Positions 44,344 to 52,586 of a stretch of DNA of 64,000 bases are shown here, one piece after another. Both the position numbers and the translations under genes were made by a program. Numbering within the stretch: the first letter of the stretch is position 1; every line of letters starts with the position of its first letter. The stretch is from an uncultured Oligoflexia bacterium (GTDB taxonomy: Bacteria > Bdellovibrionota > Bacteriovoracia > Bacteriovoracales > Bacteriovoracaceae): positions 62,001 through 126,000 of the forward strand of contig CAJXPQ010000002.1 in assembly GCA_913058265.1 (NCBI GenBank), in the 5' to 3' direction. The notes beneath the pieces are model-generated. The model was given only the letters and a program-made list of their open reading frames with translations, was not told where the DNA came from and did no database searches.

Positions 44344-45246
44344 ATGAGCAAGACAAGTGAATGGTTAGTTTCATTTAATTCGAATTATCAAAAGCACATT
44401 GAAGGAATTATTTCTGAGAGAAAAAAATCTCGTCGTGAAATGATGACGATCTCAGTGACAGGTGGCAAGGGCGGAGTTGGAAAAACATCTGTCTCTCTAA
44501 AAATAGCAAAGGATCTAGCAGACTCTGGAGCAAAAGTTCTCCTTATTGACTGTGACTATAATCTCTCAAATACAGCGATTAAACTTGGTTTACCAATACA
44601 AAATACATTCTATTCTTTAGTTACTGCCGAAAAGCAGTTTGACGAGTGCTTGTATAAAGATGGAAGTTTTCACTTGCTTTCAGCATGTAATGGAAGTCTG
44701 GATCTATTTGATTCACAATTTAAATTAGAAGAACTTATTATTGATGTCGTGAATGAGCATGGGCACGAGTACGATTATATTGTTTTAGACTGTCCTGCAG
44801 GATTGCAGAGAGAGTCTATAACATTGAATGCCTACTGTGATAAGCGAGTTGTTGTTGTTACTCCAGATAGATCCTCCATAACGGACTCATACTCCTTAAT
44901 GAAAGTTCTAGCTATGAAATTTGGTATTAAAGAGAATCATCTTTTAGTAAATATGACGAGTTCAAAATCTCAATACAATAGAGTCGTAAAAACACTGAGT
45001 GAAACAGTTGAGAACTTTCTTGGTTGTAGAACTCAAATCCTCGGAGGGATTCCTCGTTTAAATGTATCTGCAAGCGAATTTGATAGTACATTTTTAAACC
45101 TAGGCAAAAATGACCACCAGAAAATCTTTCTTAAAGTGATAAGTAAGCTTACCGAAGAGTTAGGCAGTCCAAAGATTGAAGAAGTCGTATTGACTCCTAA
45201 ATCTCATGGGCATTGTGAACAAGAAGTTCAAATTTTTAACGCTTAA
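44344..45246 (+). CDS. flhG: MinD/ParA-like ATPase FlhG
   Basis: FlhG (FleN, YlxH) limits flagellar number and works with FlhF. The deviant Walker A GGKGGVGKTS (40-49) is intact, as are the VLLIDCDYNLSN switch segment and the DYIVLDCPAG Walker B region. The 39 residues before the P-loop do not contain the DQAxxLR-type activator motif by which FlhG stimulates FlhF GTPase. An amphipathic membrane-targeting helix is not obvious at the C-terminus either. It has 300 residues with AGGAAG upstream. It pairs with a GTPase-dead FlhF. Confidence 0.93.
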   Translation: MSKTSEWLVSFNSNYQKHIEGIISERKKSRREMMTISVTGGKGGVGKTSVSLKIAKDLADSGAKVLLIDCDYNLSNTAIKLGLPIQNTFYSLVTAEKQFDECLYKDGSFHLLSACNGSLDLFDSQFKLEELIIDVVNEHGHEYDYIVLDCPAGLQRESITLNAYCDKRVVVVTPDRSSITDSYSLMKVLAMKFGIKENHLLVNMTSSKSQYNRVVKTLSETVENFLGCRTQILGGIPRLNVSASEFDSTFLNLGKNDHQKIFLKVISKLTEELGSPKIEEVVLTPKSHGHCEQEVQIFNA

Positions 45247-45258
45247 GGAGAAAGCTCA

Positions 45259-46044
45259 ATGTCGTCACTTACTGCCAAACTTAGAAATTTAAAAGATTAC
45301 AGATGTACAGTAGATCAACAGGTTAAAGATGAAATAATTGTTGAGTACGCACCTCTAGTACGATTTATTGCTCAAAAAATAGCTTCTAGGCTACCAGCAA
45401 ATATTGAGTTAGATGACCTTATCTCTTGTGGAGTTATTGGTTTAATGGATGCGATCCAAAAATTTGATCCAACGAGAGATAATAAATTTAAAACTTATGC
45501 AGAGTTCAGAATTAGAGGGGCCATCCTTGATGAGCTTAGATCTCAAGACTGGGTTCCAAGATCTGTAAGGGAAAAAACAAAACAATTAGAGAGAGCTTAT
45601 ACAAAGTTAGAAAGAAATTTAGGTCGCCCTGCATCTGATGATGAAATGTGTGCTGAGCTTGATTGTAACCTAACTGATTTTCACGAAATGCTAAATAAAT
45701 CAAAATCCGTTTCTCTTTTAAATATTGATGACTCAGCGACTTTTAGTCGAGGAGACAAGAAGCTAATGATGGGACTACTTGAGCATAGACGCTCGTCAAA
45801 TCCTTTCTCAGCGGTCAATTACAAAAGAGCTCAAGATATTATTAGAGATGGAATTAAGGCTTTGCCAGAGAAGCAAAGACTTGTACTCTCACTTTATTAC
45901 TTTGAAGATCTAAATCTCAAAGAAATTGGTCAAGTATTGGATGTTACTGAGTCGAGAGTTTCACAGCTTCATACCCAGGCAATCTTAAAATTAAAAGCTA
46001 AGCTCAAAAATGACTTTGATTCACATGAAGACCTAGCTATGTAA
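45259..46044 (+). CDS. fliA: Flagellar sigma factor FliA (sigma-28)
   Basis: The 261-residue group 3 sigma factor drives late flagellar and chemotaxis genes. Region 2 contains LDDLISCGVIGLMDAIQKFD, then FKTYAEFRIRGAILDELRSQ and DWVPRSVREK, the FliA/WhiG signature. Region 4 is LPEKQRLVLSLYYFEDLNLK with the DNA-binding helix VTESRVSQLHTQAI. It is the last gene of the operon, 12 bases after flhG, with AAGGAG upstream. Its anti-sigma FlgM is not in the window. Confidence 0.97.
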   Translation: MSSLTAKLRNLKDYRCTVDQQVKDEIIVEYAPLVRFIAQKIASRLPANIELDDLISCGVIGLMDAIQKFDPTRDNKFKTYAEFRIRGAILDELRSQDWVPRSVREKTKQLERAYTKLERNLGRPASDDEMCAELDCNLTDFHEMLNKSKSVSLLNIDDSATFSRGDKKLMMGLLEHRRSSNPFSAVNYKRAQDIIRDGIKALPEKQRLVLSLYYFEDLNLKEIGQVLDVTESRVSQLHTQAILKLKAKLKNDFDSHEDLAM

Positions 46045-46061
46045 TTTTTCGAGTATTCTGA

Positions 46062-46105
46062 TAGCGTTTGTCAGGCATTTCAGCTAAAGCAAACGCTAGT
46101 CATTT
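46062..46105 (+). terminator. Candidate terminator of the flagellar operon
   Basis: TAGCGTTTG and CAAACGCTA form a 9-bp stem with a 19-base loop, followed by GTCATTTTT. The long loop and broken T tract lower confidence. Confidence 0.5.
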
Positions 46106-46203
46106 TTATCTACATCCTTTACAACTCAACTGAATTCATTAGATAATATCTTCGGGTAGCTTACCTTGAATGGCACAGGATCGTGTTATTAGTGGAGATT
46201 AGG

Positions 46204-48555
46204 ATGATTGAAAACATTTCAAAAAAAATCACTCAATTTTATCAAATTTCATTAGTCGTTATTATGCTCTCAACTCTTGGAGTTGTTCTATACTTTTGGA
46301 AATTAGGTTTTATTGATGGAAGTAGAGGAAATGACTTACATAAGAGTAGTTATATCTTAGAGACTTATGATAAAAAACGTATTTTTAATGAAGTAAAAAC
46401 ATTGATCCGCGATGAAAACCCAAAACTATCAATTAAGCGTATTAAAGAGATGGAAAGTGACTTTGAAAAAGTTCACAGTCAGGTTGATATTCCTGAATAT
46501 GAAGCTCTTAAAATCAATTTACAAAGTTTGAAAAATGGGGCTGCAGCTCTAATCACATACCCGAAAGTTTCTAAAGTTCAAAAAGTCTTTAATAACAAAA
46601 TGATGAACTTCTATGAATATGTGAAGCAGAATAACTGGAGAACACTAACACGAATGAGTGATCGTATTTTCTCTCAGACAAGAGGACATATAAATATAGA
46701 TAAAATTGATCTCTTAGCAAAAAACATAAACCGTGATTTTAATTCCATGATTAAGATTACAGAGAACTCAATACTATCAAGAAAAGATAAAGCAGAAGTC
46801 GTTGTAAGAATTAAGAACCTTCAAATCGAAATTAAGATGCTTGGAAAATACGCAGCTGGCAGAACAGCTTTCTATCGGAATTATACTGATACTAACGAAG
46901 CTATTAAGTCTTGGGTTGCTGGGGTTGCTCCAGAGTTAACACTCCAAAAAATACAGGTAGAACAAATTGGACGTTATTACGTCATGGGATTGCTGGGAAT
47001 CTTTTCAATAGTGTTTGGTGCCTTCCTTGGAAGTTTTGTATGGAATAAATGGTCATTAAAAAAGTCTCAATCTGACATTGAATCAGTTATTGAAAATCTT
47101 ATAAGTCACAATATCATTGAAAAAGAAACACTTGAAGCAGGAGTCTTCTCTAAAAATTTTGAGAGTTTTACTCGTAATATGACTTCATACTTTCATAAAA
47201 GAATGAGCTTTGGCAGTATTTTTCAAGATGCTATGCCATTCTCTTCAATTTTATTAGACAATAATTTAAAGGTTCTTTGGGCCAACAAACAATTCTGTGA
47301 AGATTGGTTGATTTCAAATGATGAAATCAATAAAGAATATATGAGTTGGGACTTCCTGAATAAACTAACGAATATTGGTAACGATGACCCAGTACTTGAA
47401 GCCTTAAAGCATAATGTGGCAGGAATTTATCAAGTACAAATTAAGCCAAACGATAAGGCACCTGCAAGGCCATTTGAGATGTTTGTCGCTCCAGTTAAGC
47501 AGCATGGAGAATCTCGAATTATGCTATTCTTTTACGACTTAACTAATTTGGAAGAAACCATTCAGGATCAAGCGAAAAGTTTGTTAACTCCAATTAAGAA
47601 AAGTTTAAACTTAATGGAAAGTGGTCAACTTACAAGAAGTGAAGATTTGGAGCAAGAGTTTGGTATATCAGGAACTCTTGATATTTATAACCGATTTATA
47701 GAACTTAATGAAAAGGTTAGAAATGATAACCAACGCTTAATTGATAAAGTTGAAATGCTCTACAACTCCATAGAGGTTTTAGAGGACCTTGTTGCCAACT
47801 TGGAAGGTGGACTTGTTGAAGGTATGAATCTTAATAAAACTAAAGTGCAATCACTAAAAGTCTTTAAAGATTCTGTCATTGGAATGTCTCAATTATCCAA
47901 AAATTTAAATCAGTCTATGCTTAAAGGTAGAGAGCTCATTGACGTGAATAAAACGACTGTTTTTGGAAGTGCTCAAAAAATTGTAGAGATGAAGAGTCTT
48001 ACTACTGAGATGATGGGAACATTGCCAAGATTTAATAAAGTTAAAGAAGAAATAAAAGAAGCTAAGTCTCACTTTCAAGATTCTAAATCGAAAATGGGAC
48101 ATGAGTTGGCTCAAATGACACTATTTATGAAAAGAATAAATGAGCCAAACGGCGTTGAGAAGGTTGGAAGAACTTTTTCTCGTTTCTCACAAACTTTCGG
48201 AGATGTGGCGGAGTATGCAAATCAATTAGATAAAAAGATATCTCACTTAGAGCTGATTATTAGTAAAGCGCAGTTGGTATTTAACTCTTCTCATGAGCGC
48301 TTGACCCAGCTTGAAATCAGTAAGGAAAAGTCTCAAATTATCGCTTGTGATGAATTCTCAAAAAGCTCAGCAGATCTTATGGTAAACAGCACTAAAAGTA
48401 TTGAGAAGCTTGAGACGGAAATTGTTTCAAGTTTGAAGGATATCTTTGGCGCTACAAAAGCCAGCATTTCTGTTAACTCTGAGCTACTTAAGGGTCTCCC
48501 TAAATCTGACCCTTCGAACGAATCAAGAACAGAGGGTGATAGGCACGTAGGCTAG
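46204..48555 (+). CDS. Membrane PAS/coiled-coil protein next to the flagellar operon
   Basis: ATG 46204 has GGAG 6 bases upstream; the frame extends to 46183 without a site. Of 783 residues, membrane segments near 13-35 and 257-280 frame an extracytoplasmic helical sensor domain of about 220 residues. A PAS-like domain follows (about 336-445: SILLDNNLKVLWANKQFCED), then a long coiled coil to the end. The arrangement is that of a chemoreceptor or histidine kinase. However, neither the conserved receptor hairpin tip nor HisKA/ATPase motifs are present, so the output is unknown. Position suggests a motility or chemotaxis link. Confidence 0.75.
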   Translation: MIENISKKITQFYQISLVVIMLSTLGVVLYFWKLGFIDGSRGNDLHKSSYILETYDKKRIFNEVKTLIRDENPKLSIKRIKEMESDFEKVHSQVDIPEYEALKINLQSLKNGAAALITYPKVSKVQKVFNNKMMNFYEYVKQNNWRTLTRMSDRIFSQTRGHINIDKIDLLAKNINRDFNSMIKITENSILSRKDKAEVVVRIKNLQIEIKMLGKYAAGRTAFYRNYTDTNEAIKSWVAGVAPELTLQKIQVEQIGRYYVMGLLGIFSIVFGAFLGSFVWNKWSLKKSQSDIESVIENLISHNIIEKETLEAGVFSKNFESFTRNMTSYFHKRMSFGSIFQDAMPFSSILLDNNLKVLWANKQFCEDWLISNDEINKEYMSWDFLNKLTNIGNDDPVLEALKHNVAGIYQVQIKPNDKAPARPFEMFVAPVKQHGESRIMLFFYDLTNLEETIQDQAKSLLTPIKKSLNLMESGQLTRSEDLEQEFGISGTLDIYNRFIELNEKVRNDNQRLIDKVEMLYNSIEVLEDLVANLEGGLVEGMNLNKTKVQSLKVFKDSVIGMSQLSKNLNQSMLKGRELIDVNKTTVFGSAQKIVEMKSLTTEMMGTLPRFNKVKEEIKEAKSHFQDSKSKMGHELAQMTLFMKRINEPNGVEKVGRTFSRFSQTFGDVAEYANQLDKKISHLELIISKAQLVFNSSHERLTQLEISKEKSQIIACDEFSKSSADLMVNSTKSIEKLETEIVSSLKDIFGATKASISVNSELLKGLPKSDPSNESRTEGDRHVG

Positions 48556-48611
48556 ACTACCTCTATTATGATATGATTATGTTCTTATAATCTAAGCTAA
48601 ATCATAGACAG

Positions 48612-48639
48612 TTGATAATTTGTTTGGTATTGCTATAAT
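48612..48639 (+). promoter_or_regulatory. Sigma-70 promoter of feoAB
   Basis: TTGATA, a 16-base spacer and a perfect TATAAT. The predicted start near 48646 leaves only 5 bases before the first possible ATG (48651) and so favours ATG 48666 for feoA. I do not see a convincing Fur box. Confidence 0.7.
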
Positions 48640-48665
48640 AAGTTCTACATATGAAACAGGTTATT

Positions 48666-48899
48666 ATGAAGCTAGATAAGGTGTTAATATCACAAGATTA
48701 TGAAGTTCAGAGCTTAGAGATACCTGAACTGGAAAGAGGTCGCTTCTTTAAGCTTGGTGTTTATCCAGGCGCGATCATTACCTTAGAGCGTAAAGCCCCC
48801 ATTTTTTCTGATCCTCTAATCTTTAATGTTGAAGGCTCAAAAATCATTATGACTAAATTTGAAGCTTCCCATATTGAAGTTAAAGCATTGGAGTCATAA
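48666..48899 (+). CDS. feoA: Ferrous iron transport protein FeoA
   Basis: FeoA is a small SH3-like cytosolic partner of the FeoB iron channel. The start at 48666 was preferred because of the promoter position and an AGG 6 bases upstream; ATG 48651 is in frame. The 77 residues show the family plan: IPELERGRFFKLGVYPGAII, then TLERKAPIFSDPLIFNVEGS, then the last strand. It ends directly before the feoB ATG, so the two genes are translationally coupled. Confidence 0.9.
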   Translation: MKLDKVLISQDYEVQSLEIPELERGRFFKLGVYPGAIITLERKAPIFSDPLIFNVEGSKIIMTKFEASHIEVKALES

Positions 48900-50753
48900 A
48901 TGTTTGTTGGATTAATTGGCCTACCTAACTCTGGAAAATCAGCTCTATTTAATGCTCTTACAGGGAATAACCAACGTATTGCAAACTTTCCAGGAATTAC
49001 TGTTGAGAAGAGACTTGGAAGCTTTAAGTCTGATGAATTAGATTTAAATATAGTCGATTTACCCGGAGTTTATACTCTTGATGCCACATCACTTGATGAA
49101 AAAGTCACACGTGATTACATTTTTGAAAAAGTGAAAGAAGAGCAGGCAGATGTATTCGTTCTTGTTGTTGATACGACAAATTTAAAAAAATCATTATATC
49201 TCGCCTTACAGTTAAAAGAGATTGGACAAAAATTTGTTGTGGCGATGAATATGTACGATCAGTCTCAAAGAAGAGGGCAAGTTCTTAACCTTAAAAAGCT
49301 TTCAATTGCTTTGGGAGGAGTTGAAGTTTTTCCAACCGTTGCAGTAAAGAAAGAAGGCATCGGGGAGATGATTTCTGCGATTAAAATAGAATCAGAAAAA
49401 GAGTTTTCTCCGAAAACATTTTCAAAGACATATCAAAAAGAAATTAAAGAACCCAAATACATAAAAGAGAAATTCAATGAAGTTGATAAGATACTAGCTG
49501 AAGTTGTTGAGGAAAAAATCTCTCAAGATAAATTCAGTCAGAAAGTTGATAGTATTGTTTTACACCCAATACTTGGCCCCATTTTATTGATAGCGATTCT
49601 TGTTCTTATATTTCAATTATTATTCGCGTGGTCAGACCCTTTTATGGGAGCTATTGAGGGGCTATTCGAAATGGCCGGAGGATTTGTCACTAATAATCTT
49701 GCTGACGGTTATTTGAAAAGTTTAATTGTCGATGGAATTATTGCTGGTGTCGGTGGCATTATGATCTTCCTGCCTCATATTGTTTTCTTATTTATTATTA
49801 TTAATTTCCTTGAAGATATTGGGTACCTTGGTAGGGCAGCATTTCTGCTCGATTATATTATGAGAAGACTTGGCTTGCCTGGTAAAGCGGTAGTACCTCT
49901 CTTATCATCTCATGCATGTGCAATTCCTGGAATTATGTCTGCCCGTATAATAGAGAATCCGTTTCAGAGATTGGTCACAATGATGATCTCCCCACTTACA
50001 ACTTGCTCAGCAAGGCTACCTGTTTATACATTACTTATTGGAGTGATTATTCCAGATGAATATCTGTTTGGCTTCTTAGGCATGCAAGGTCTTACACTCT
50101 TTGGACTGTATATGTTTGGAATGATTTCAGCTTTTGTAGTGGCTTTTATAGCTAAGAAAGCTTTTGCTCCAACATCGCCAAGCTACTTACTAATGGAGCT
50201 TCCTCCTTACCGGATACCAAGTGGTATTTTAATTTTAAGAAGTGCTTTTCAGAAGGGATGGATTTTCGTTAAGAAGGCGGGGACAGTCATTCTTGTCCTT
50301 TCTGTTATTATTTGGGGCTTAGTCACTTTCCCTGGAGCTCCGGCCGATGCAGACAAAGCAGATATTCATTATTCTTATGCTGCAAGTGTCGGAAGAACAT
50401 TTGAGCCGATTTTTAGACCTCTAGGATTTGACTGGAAGATAACAACCGCCTTAATTCCTAGTTTTGCTGCGAGAGAGGTGTTGGTTGCGGCGATGGGAAC
50501 AGTTTATGCTCTTGATAGCTCTGATACTGAAGATGAGGGCTTTATAACTGATTTGTCACAGATTCTAAAAAATGAGTATTCTTTAGGAACTTTAATGGCA
50601 CTACTTATTTGGTTTGTATTTTCTCCTCAATGTATCGCAACCTTTGGAGTTTTGAGAAAAGAAACAAATAGCTATAAGATGCCCATTATATTTGGTGCTT
50701 ATACACTTGTGATGGCCTATGTTTTTGCATGGATTGCAAAGCTAATTTTTTAA
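48900..50753 (+). CDS. feoB: Ferrous iron transporter FeoB
   Basis: This is a GTP-gated Fe2+ uptake protein of the inner membrane. The G domain at the N-terminus shows GLPNSGKS at 7-14, the FPGITVEKR switch, DLPG and NMYD. The membrane half contains the two gate repeats with Cys (SSHACAIPGIMSAR and LTTCSARLPVYTLL) and about eight hydrophobic segments. At 617 residues it is shorter than E. coli FeoB (773) but within the family range. It abuts feoA and ends without gap against the convergent DUF4442 gene. Confidence 0.98.
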   Translation: MFVGLIGLPNSGKSALFNALTGNNQRIANFPGITVEKRLGSFKSDELDLNIVDLPGVYTLDATSLDEKVTRDYIFEKVKEEQADVFVLVVDTTNLKKSLYLALQLKEIGQKFVVAMNMYDQSQRRGQVLNLKKLSIALGGVEVFPTVAVKKEGIGEMISAIKIESEKEFSPKTFSKTYQKEIKEPKYIKEKFNEVDKILAEVVEEKISQDKFSQKVDSIVLHPILGPILLIAILVLIFQLLFAWSDPFMGAIEGLFEMAGGFVTNNLADGYLKSLIVDGIIAGVGGIMIFLPHIVFLFIIINFLEDIGYLGRAAFLLDYIMRRLGLPGKAVVPLLSSHACAIPGIMSARIIENPFQRLVTMMISPLTTCSARLPVYTLLIGVIIPDEYLFGFLGMQGLTLFGLYMFGMISAFVVAFIAKKAFAPTSPSYLLMELPPYRIPSGILILRSAFQKGWIFVKKAGTVILVLSVIIWGLVTFPGAPADADKADIHYSYAASVGRTFEPIFRPLGFDWKITTALIPSFAAREVLVAAMGTVYALDSSDTEDEGFITDLSQILKNEYSLGTLMALLIWFVFSPQCIATFGVLRKETNSYKMPIIFGAYTLVMAYVFAWIAKLIF

Positions 50754-51269
50754 TTACTTATACGAAACTTTATCCCAGTGTTTTAATTGCCAGGTTGTTT
50801 GAATAACCGCGATAACTTCTTCATCAAGATTTTTTATATTAGTAACAATTATTATTTCTGACTTATCGCCTTCACTGAGTTCTTTTCGAACTCGATATAA
50901 CTCCTTGTGATCAATTTCAACTTCACCTGTGACAGCATTTTTACTTTGCTTAAAGTAGTCGGCCTCAAGCTTTTTCATAATAAATCTATATTTAGATACA
51001 CCTACATGCTTAACAAGGCTTAATCCTGCTGGATATTCACCTAGGGTTGCAGTGGCACATGCATGAATTCCACCAAGATGATTTTTATTTTTTCGAATAC
51101 CTGGTAGTTTTAGTATAGTTCTATCGTGACTTAGTTCAACGAACTGAAACTTATGGGGCAAGTTAAAGGGGATACCCGAGTTAAAAAGTTTTTCTAGCGC
51201 TTTAAGAGCAACTTTGCTTTCACTACTGGTAAGGAGTTTATCTATCAGGTTCATTATATTTTTCTTCAT
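50754..51269 (-). CDS. DUF4442 hotdog-fold thioesterase-like protein
   Basis: The 171-residue protein has an N-terminal helical segment followed by a hotdog fold: FQFVELSHDRTILKLPGIRK, the NKNHLGGIHACATATLGEYP central helix, and C-terminal strands DKSEIIIVTNIKNLDEEVIA. The N-H-x-G-G-x-H-A pattern is typical of DUF4442/YiiD-type acyl-CoA thioesterase relatives. The substrate is unknown. The gene is a single unit, convergent with feoB with no intervening base. Confidence 0.85.
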   Translation of the reverse strand: MKKNIMNLIDKLLTSSESKVALKALEKLFNSGIPFNLPHKFQFVELSHDRTILKLPGIRKNKNHLGGIHACATATLGEYPAGLSLVKHVGVSKYRFIMKKLEADYFKQSKNAVTGEVEIDHKELYRVRKELSEGDKSEIIIVTNIKNLDEEVIAVIQTTWQLKHWDKVSYK

Positions 51270-51385
51270 AGTGTATTTATCGGATTAAAATAAAAAAACT
51301 CAATCTGTTAGAGGAAGTTTGTTTCCACTTGGTTATCCGTATGATCTACTGATAGACACTATATAAAGAAACAAAGGAATGTTTT

Positions 51386-52579
51386 ATGAAAAAATTATGG
51401 ATGATGGTTTTAAGTGTGGCCGTTCTATCAACAGGAGCTTTTGCAAAAGAGATTTATGTAACAATTGGATCTGATGCAATTGATATGTCTCAAAAGTCGT
51501 TAATGACTGCAAATGCAATTGCAACTTCAAGCGAAATTACAGTTCTTAAGATTAATGAAAAAGATATTGAAAAACTTTCGCATTTAATGCATGTAAATTT
51601 TAATCGTTGTGGGGGATTTATCGTTCACGACTCTGAGCAAGAAGCGATTGCTGTATTAAATAATAATGCCGTTAGAAAAACAGCAAAAAGTCTAAACTTC
51701 TTAAACTATACAATCACCGAAGGTGAGAGAGTTCAGAATATGATTTCTAGGGTTAATGAATTTAAGATGAGAGATATGATCTTAAAATTATCTAGCTTTA
51801 ATAATAGATACTATAAGTCTCAATCTGGAGTTGATTCACAAGCTTATGTTAAGTCGACTTGGGAAGCTATCGCTGCCGGAAGAACTGATGCTAAGGTTGA
51901 ATACTTTATGCATTCAGCATGGCCACAACCATCAGTTGTTATGACGGTTGAGGGAAGCACTATGAAGGATGAGATCCTTGTTATTGGTGGGCATGCAGAC
52001 TCGATTGCTGGTTTTTGGGGAAGAGAGAGAGCAAGAGCTCCTGGAGCTGACGATAATGCTTCTGGTATTGCAACAATTACTGAAATCATGAGAGTTATGA
52101 TGGAAACTGGTTACAAGCCACAAAGAACTGTAAAGTTTATGGCATATGCAGCAGAAGAAGTTGGTCTAAAAGGATCAAAAGCAATAGCTGATCAGTACAA
52201 AGCTCAAGGGAAGAATGTGGTCGGTGTAGTTCAATTCGATATGACAAACCACAAAGGTACGAAGAATCTTGATATCGTATTTATGAAAGATTTTACAAAT
52301 GAAGCTCAAACAAAATTCATGGGTTCTTTGATTGATACATACGTAACAGGTGTATCATGGGGATATTCTAAGTGTGGTTACGGTTGTTCGGATCACGCTT
52401 CTTGGCATAATGTAGGTTACCCTGCAAGTATGCCATTTGAATCAACTATGGGTGATATTAACGGTAAAATCCATACAAAAAATGATACTATTGATGCTGT
52501 AGGCTCTCAAGATACTGCTGACCATGCTGAAAAGTTTGCAAGACTTGGTGTAGCTTATTTAGTTGAGATGGGAAAGTAG
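51386..52579 (+). CDS. Secreted M28-family aminopeptidase
   Basis: This exported di-zinc aminopeptidase has 397 residues. The signal peptide is MKKLWMMVLSVAVLSTGAFA. The metal ligands of the Vibrio leucyl aminopeptidase are all present: His203 (GGHADS), Asp222 (GADDN), Glu257-Glu258 (AEEVG, catalytic and ligand), Asp285 (QFDM) and His363 (KIHTKND). A pair CGYGC near 331 matches the disulfide of that enzyme. The N-terminal 130 residues form a propeptide-like region. It would release N-terminal hydrophobic residues, useful for feeding on external or prey protein. AAAGGA lies upstream. The helicase gene follows 7 bases later. Confidence 0.95.
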   Translation: MKKLWMMVLSVAVLSTGAFAKEIYVTIGSDAIDMSQKSLMTANAIATSSEITVLKINEKDIEKLSHLMHVNFNRCGGFIVHDSEQEAIAVLNNNAVRKTAKSLNFLNYTITEGERVQNMISRVNEFKMRDMILKLSSFNNRYYKSQSGVDSQAYVKSTWEAIAAGRTDAKVEYFMHSAWPQPSVVMTVEGSTMKDEILVIGGHADSIAGFWGRERARAPGADDNASGIATITEIMRVMMETGYKPQRTVKFMAYAAEEVGLKGSKAIADQYKAQGKNVVGVVQFDMTNHKGTKNLDIVFMKDFTNEAQTKFMGSLIDTYVTGVSWGYSKCGYGCSDHASWHNVGYPASMPFESTMGDINGKIHTKNDTIDAVGSQDTADHAEKFARLGVAYLVEMGK

Positions 52580-52586
52580 AGAATAA

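Noticed and set aside
46204-48555. Methyl-accepting chemotaxis protein
   Set aside because: The sensor and coiled-coil layout fits, but the conserved receptor tip sequence is absent.
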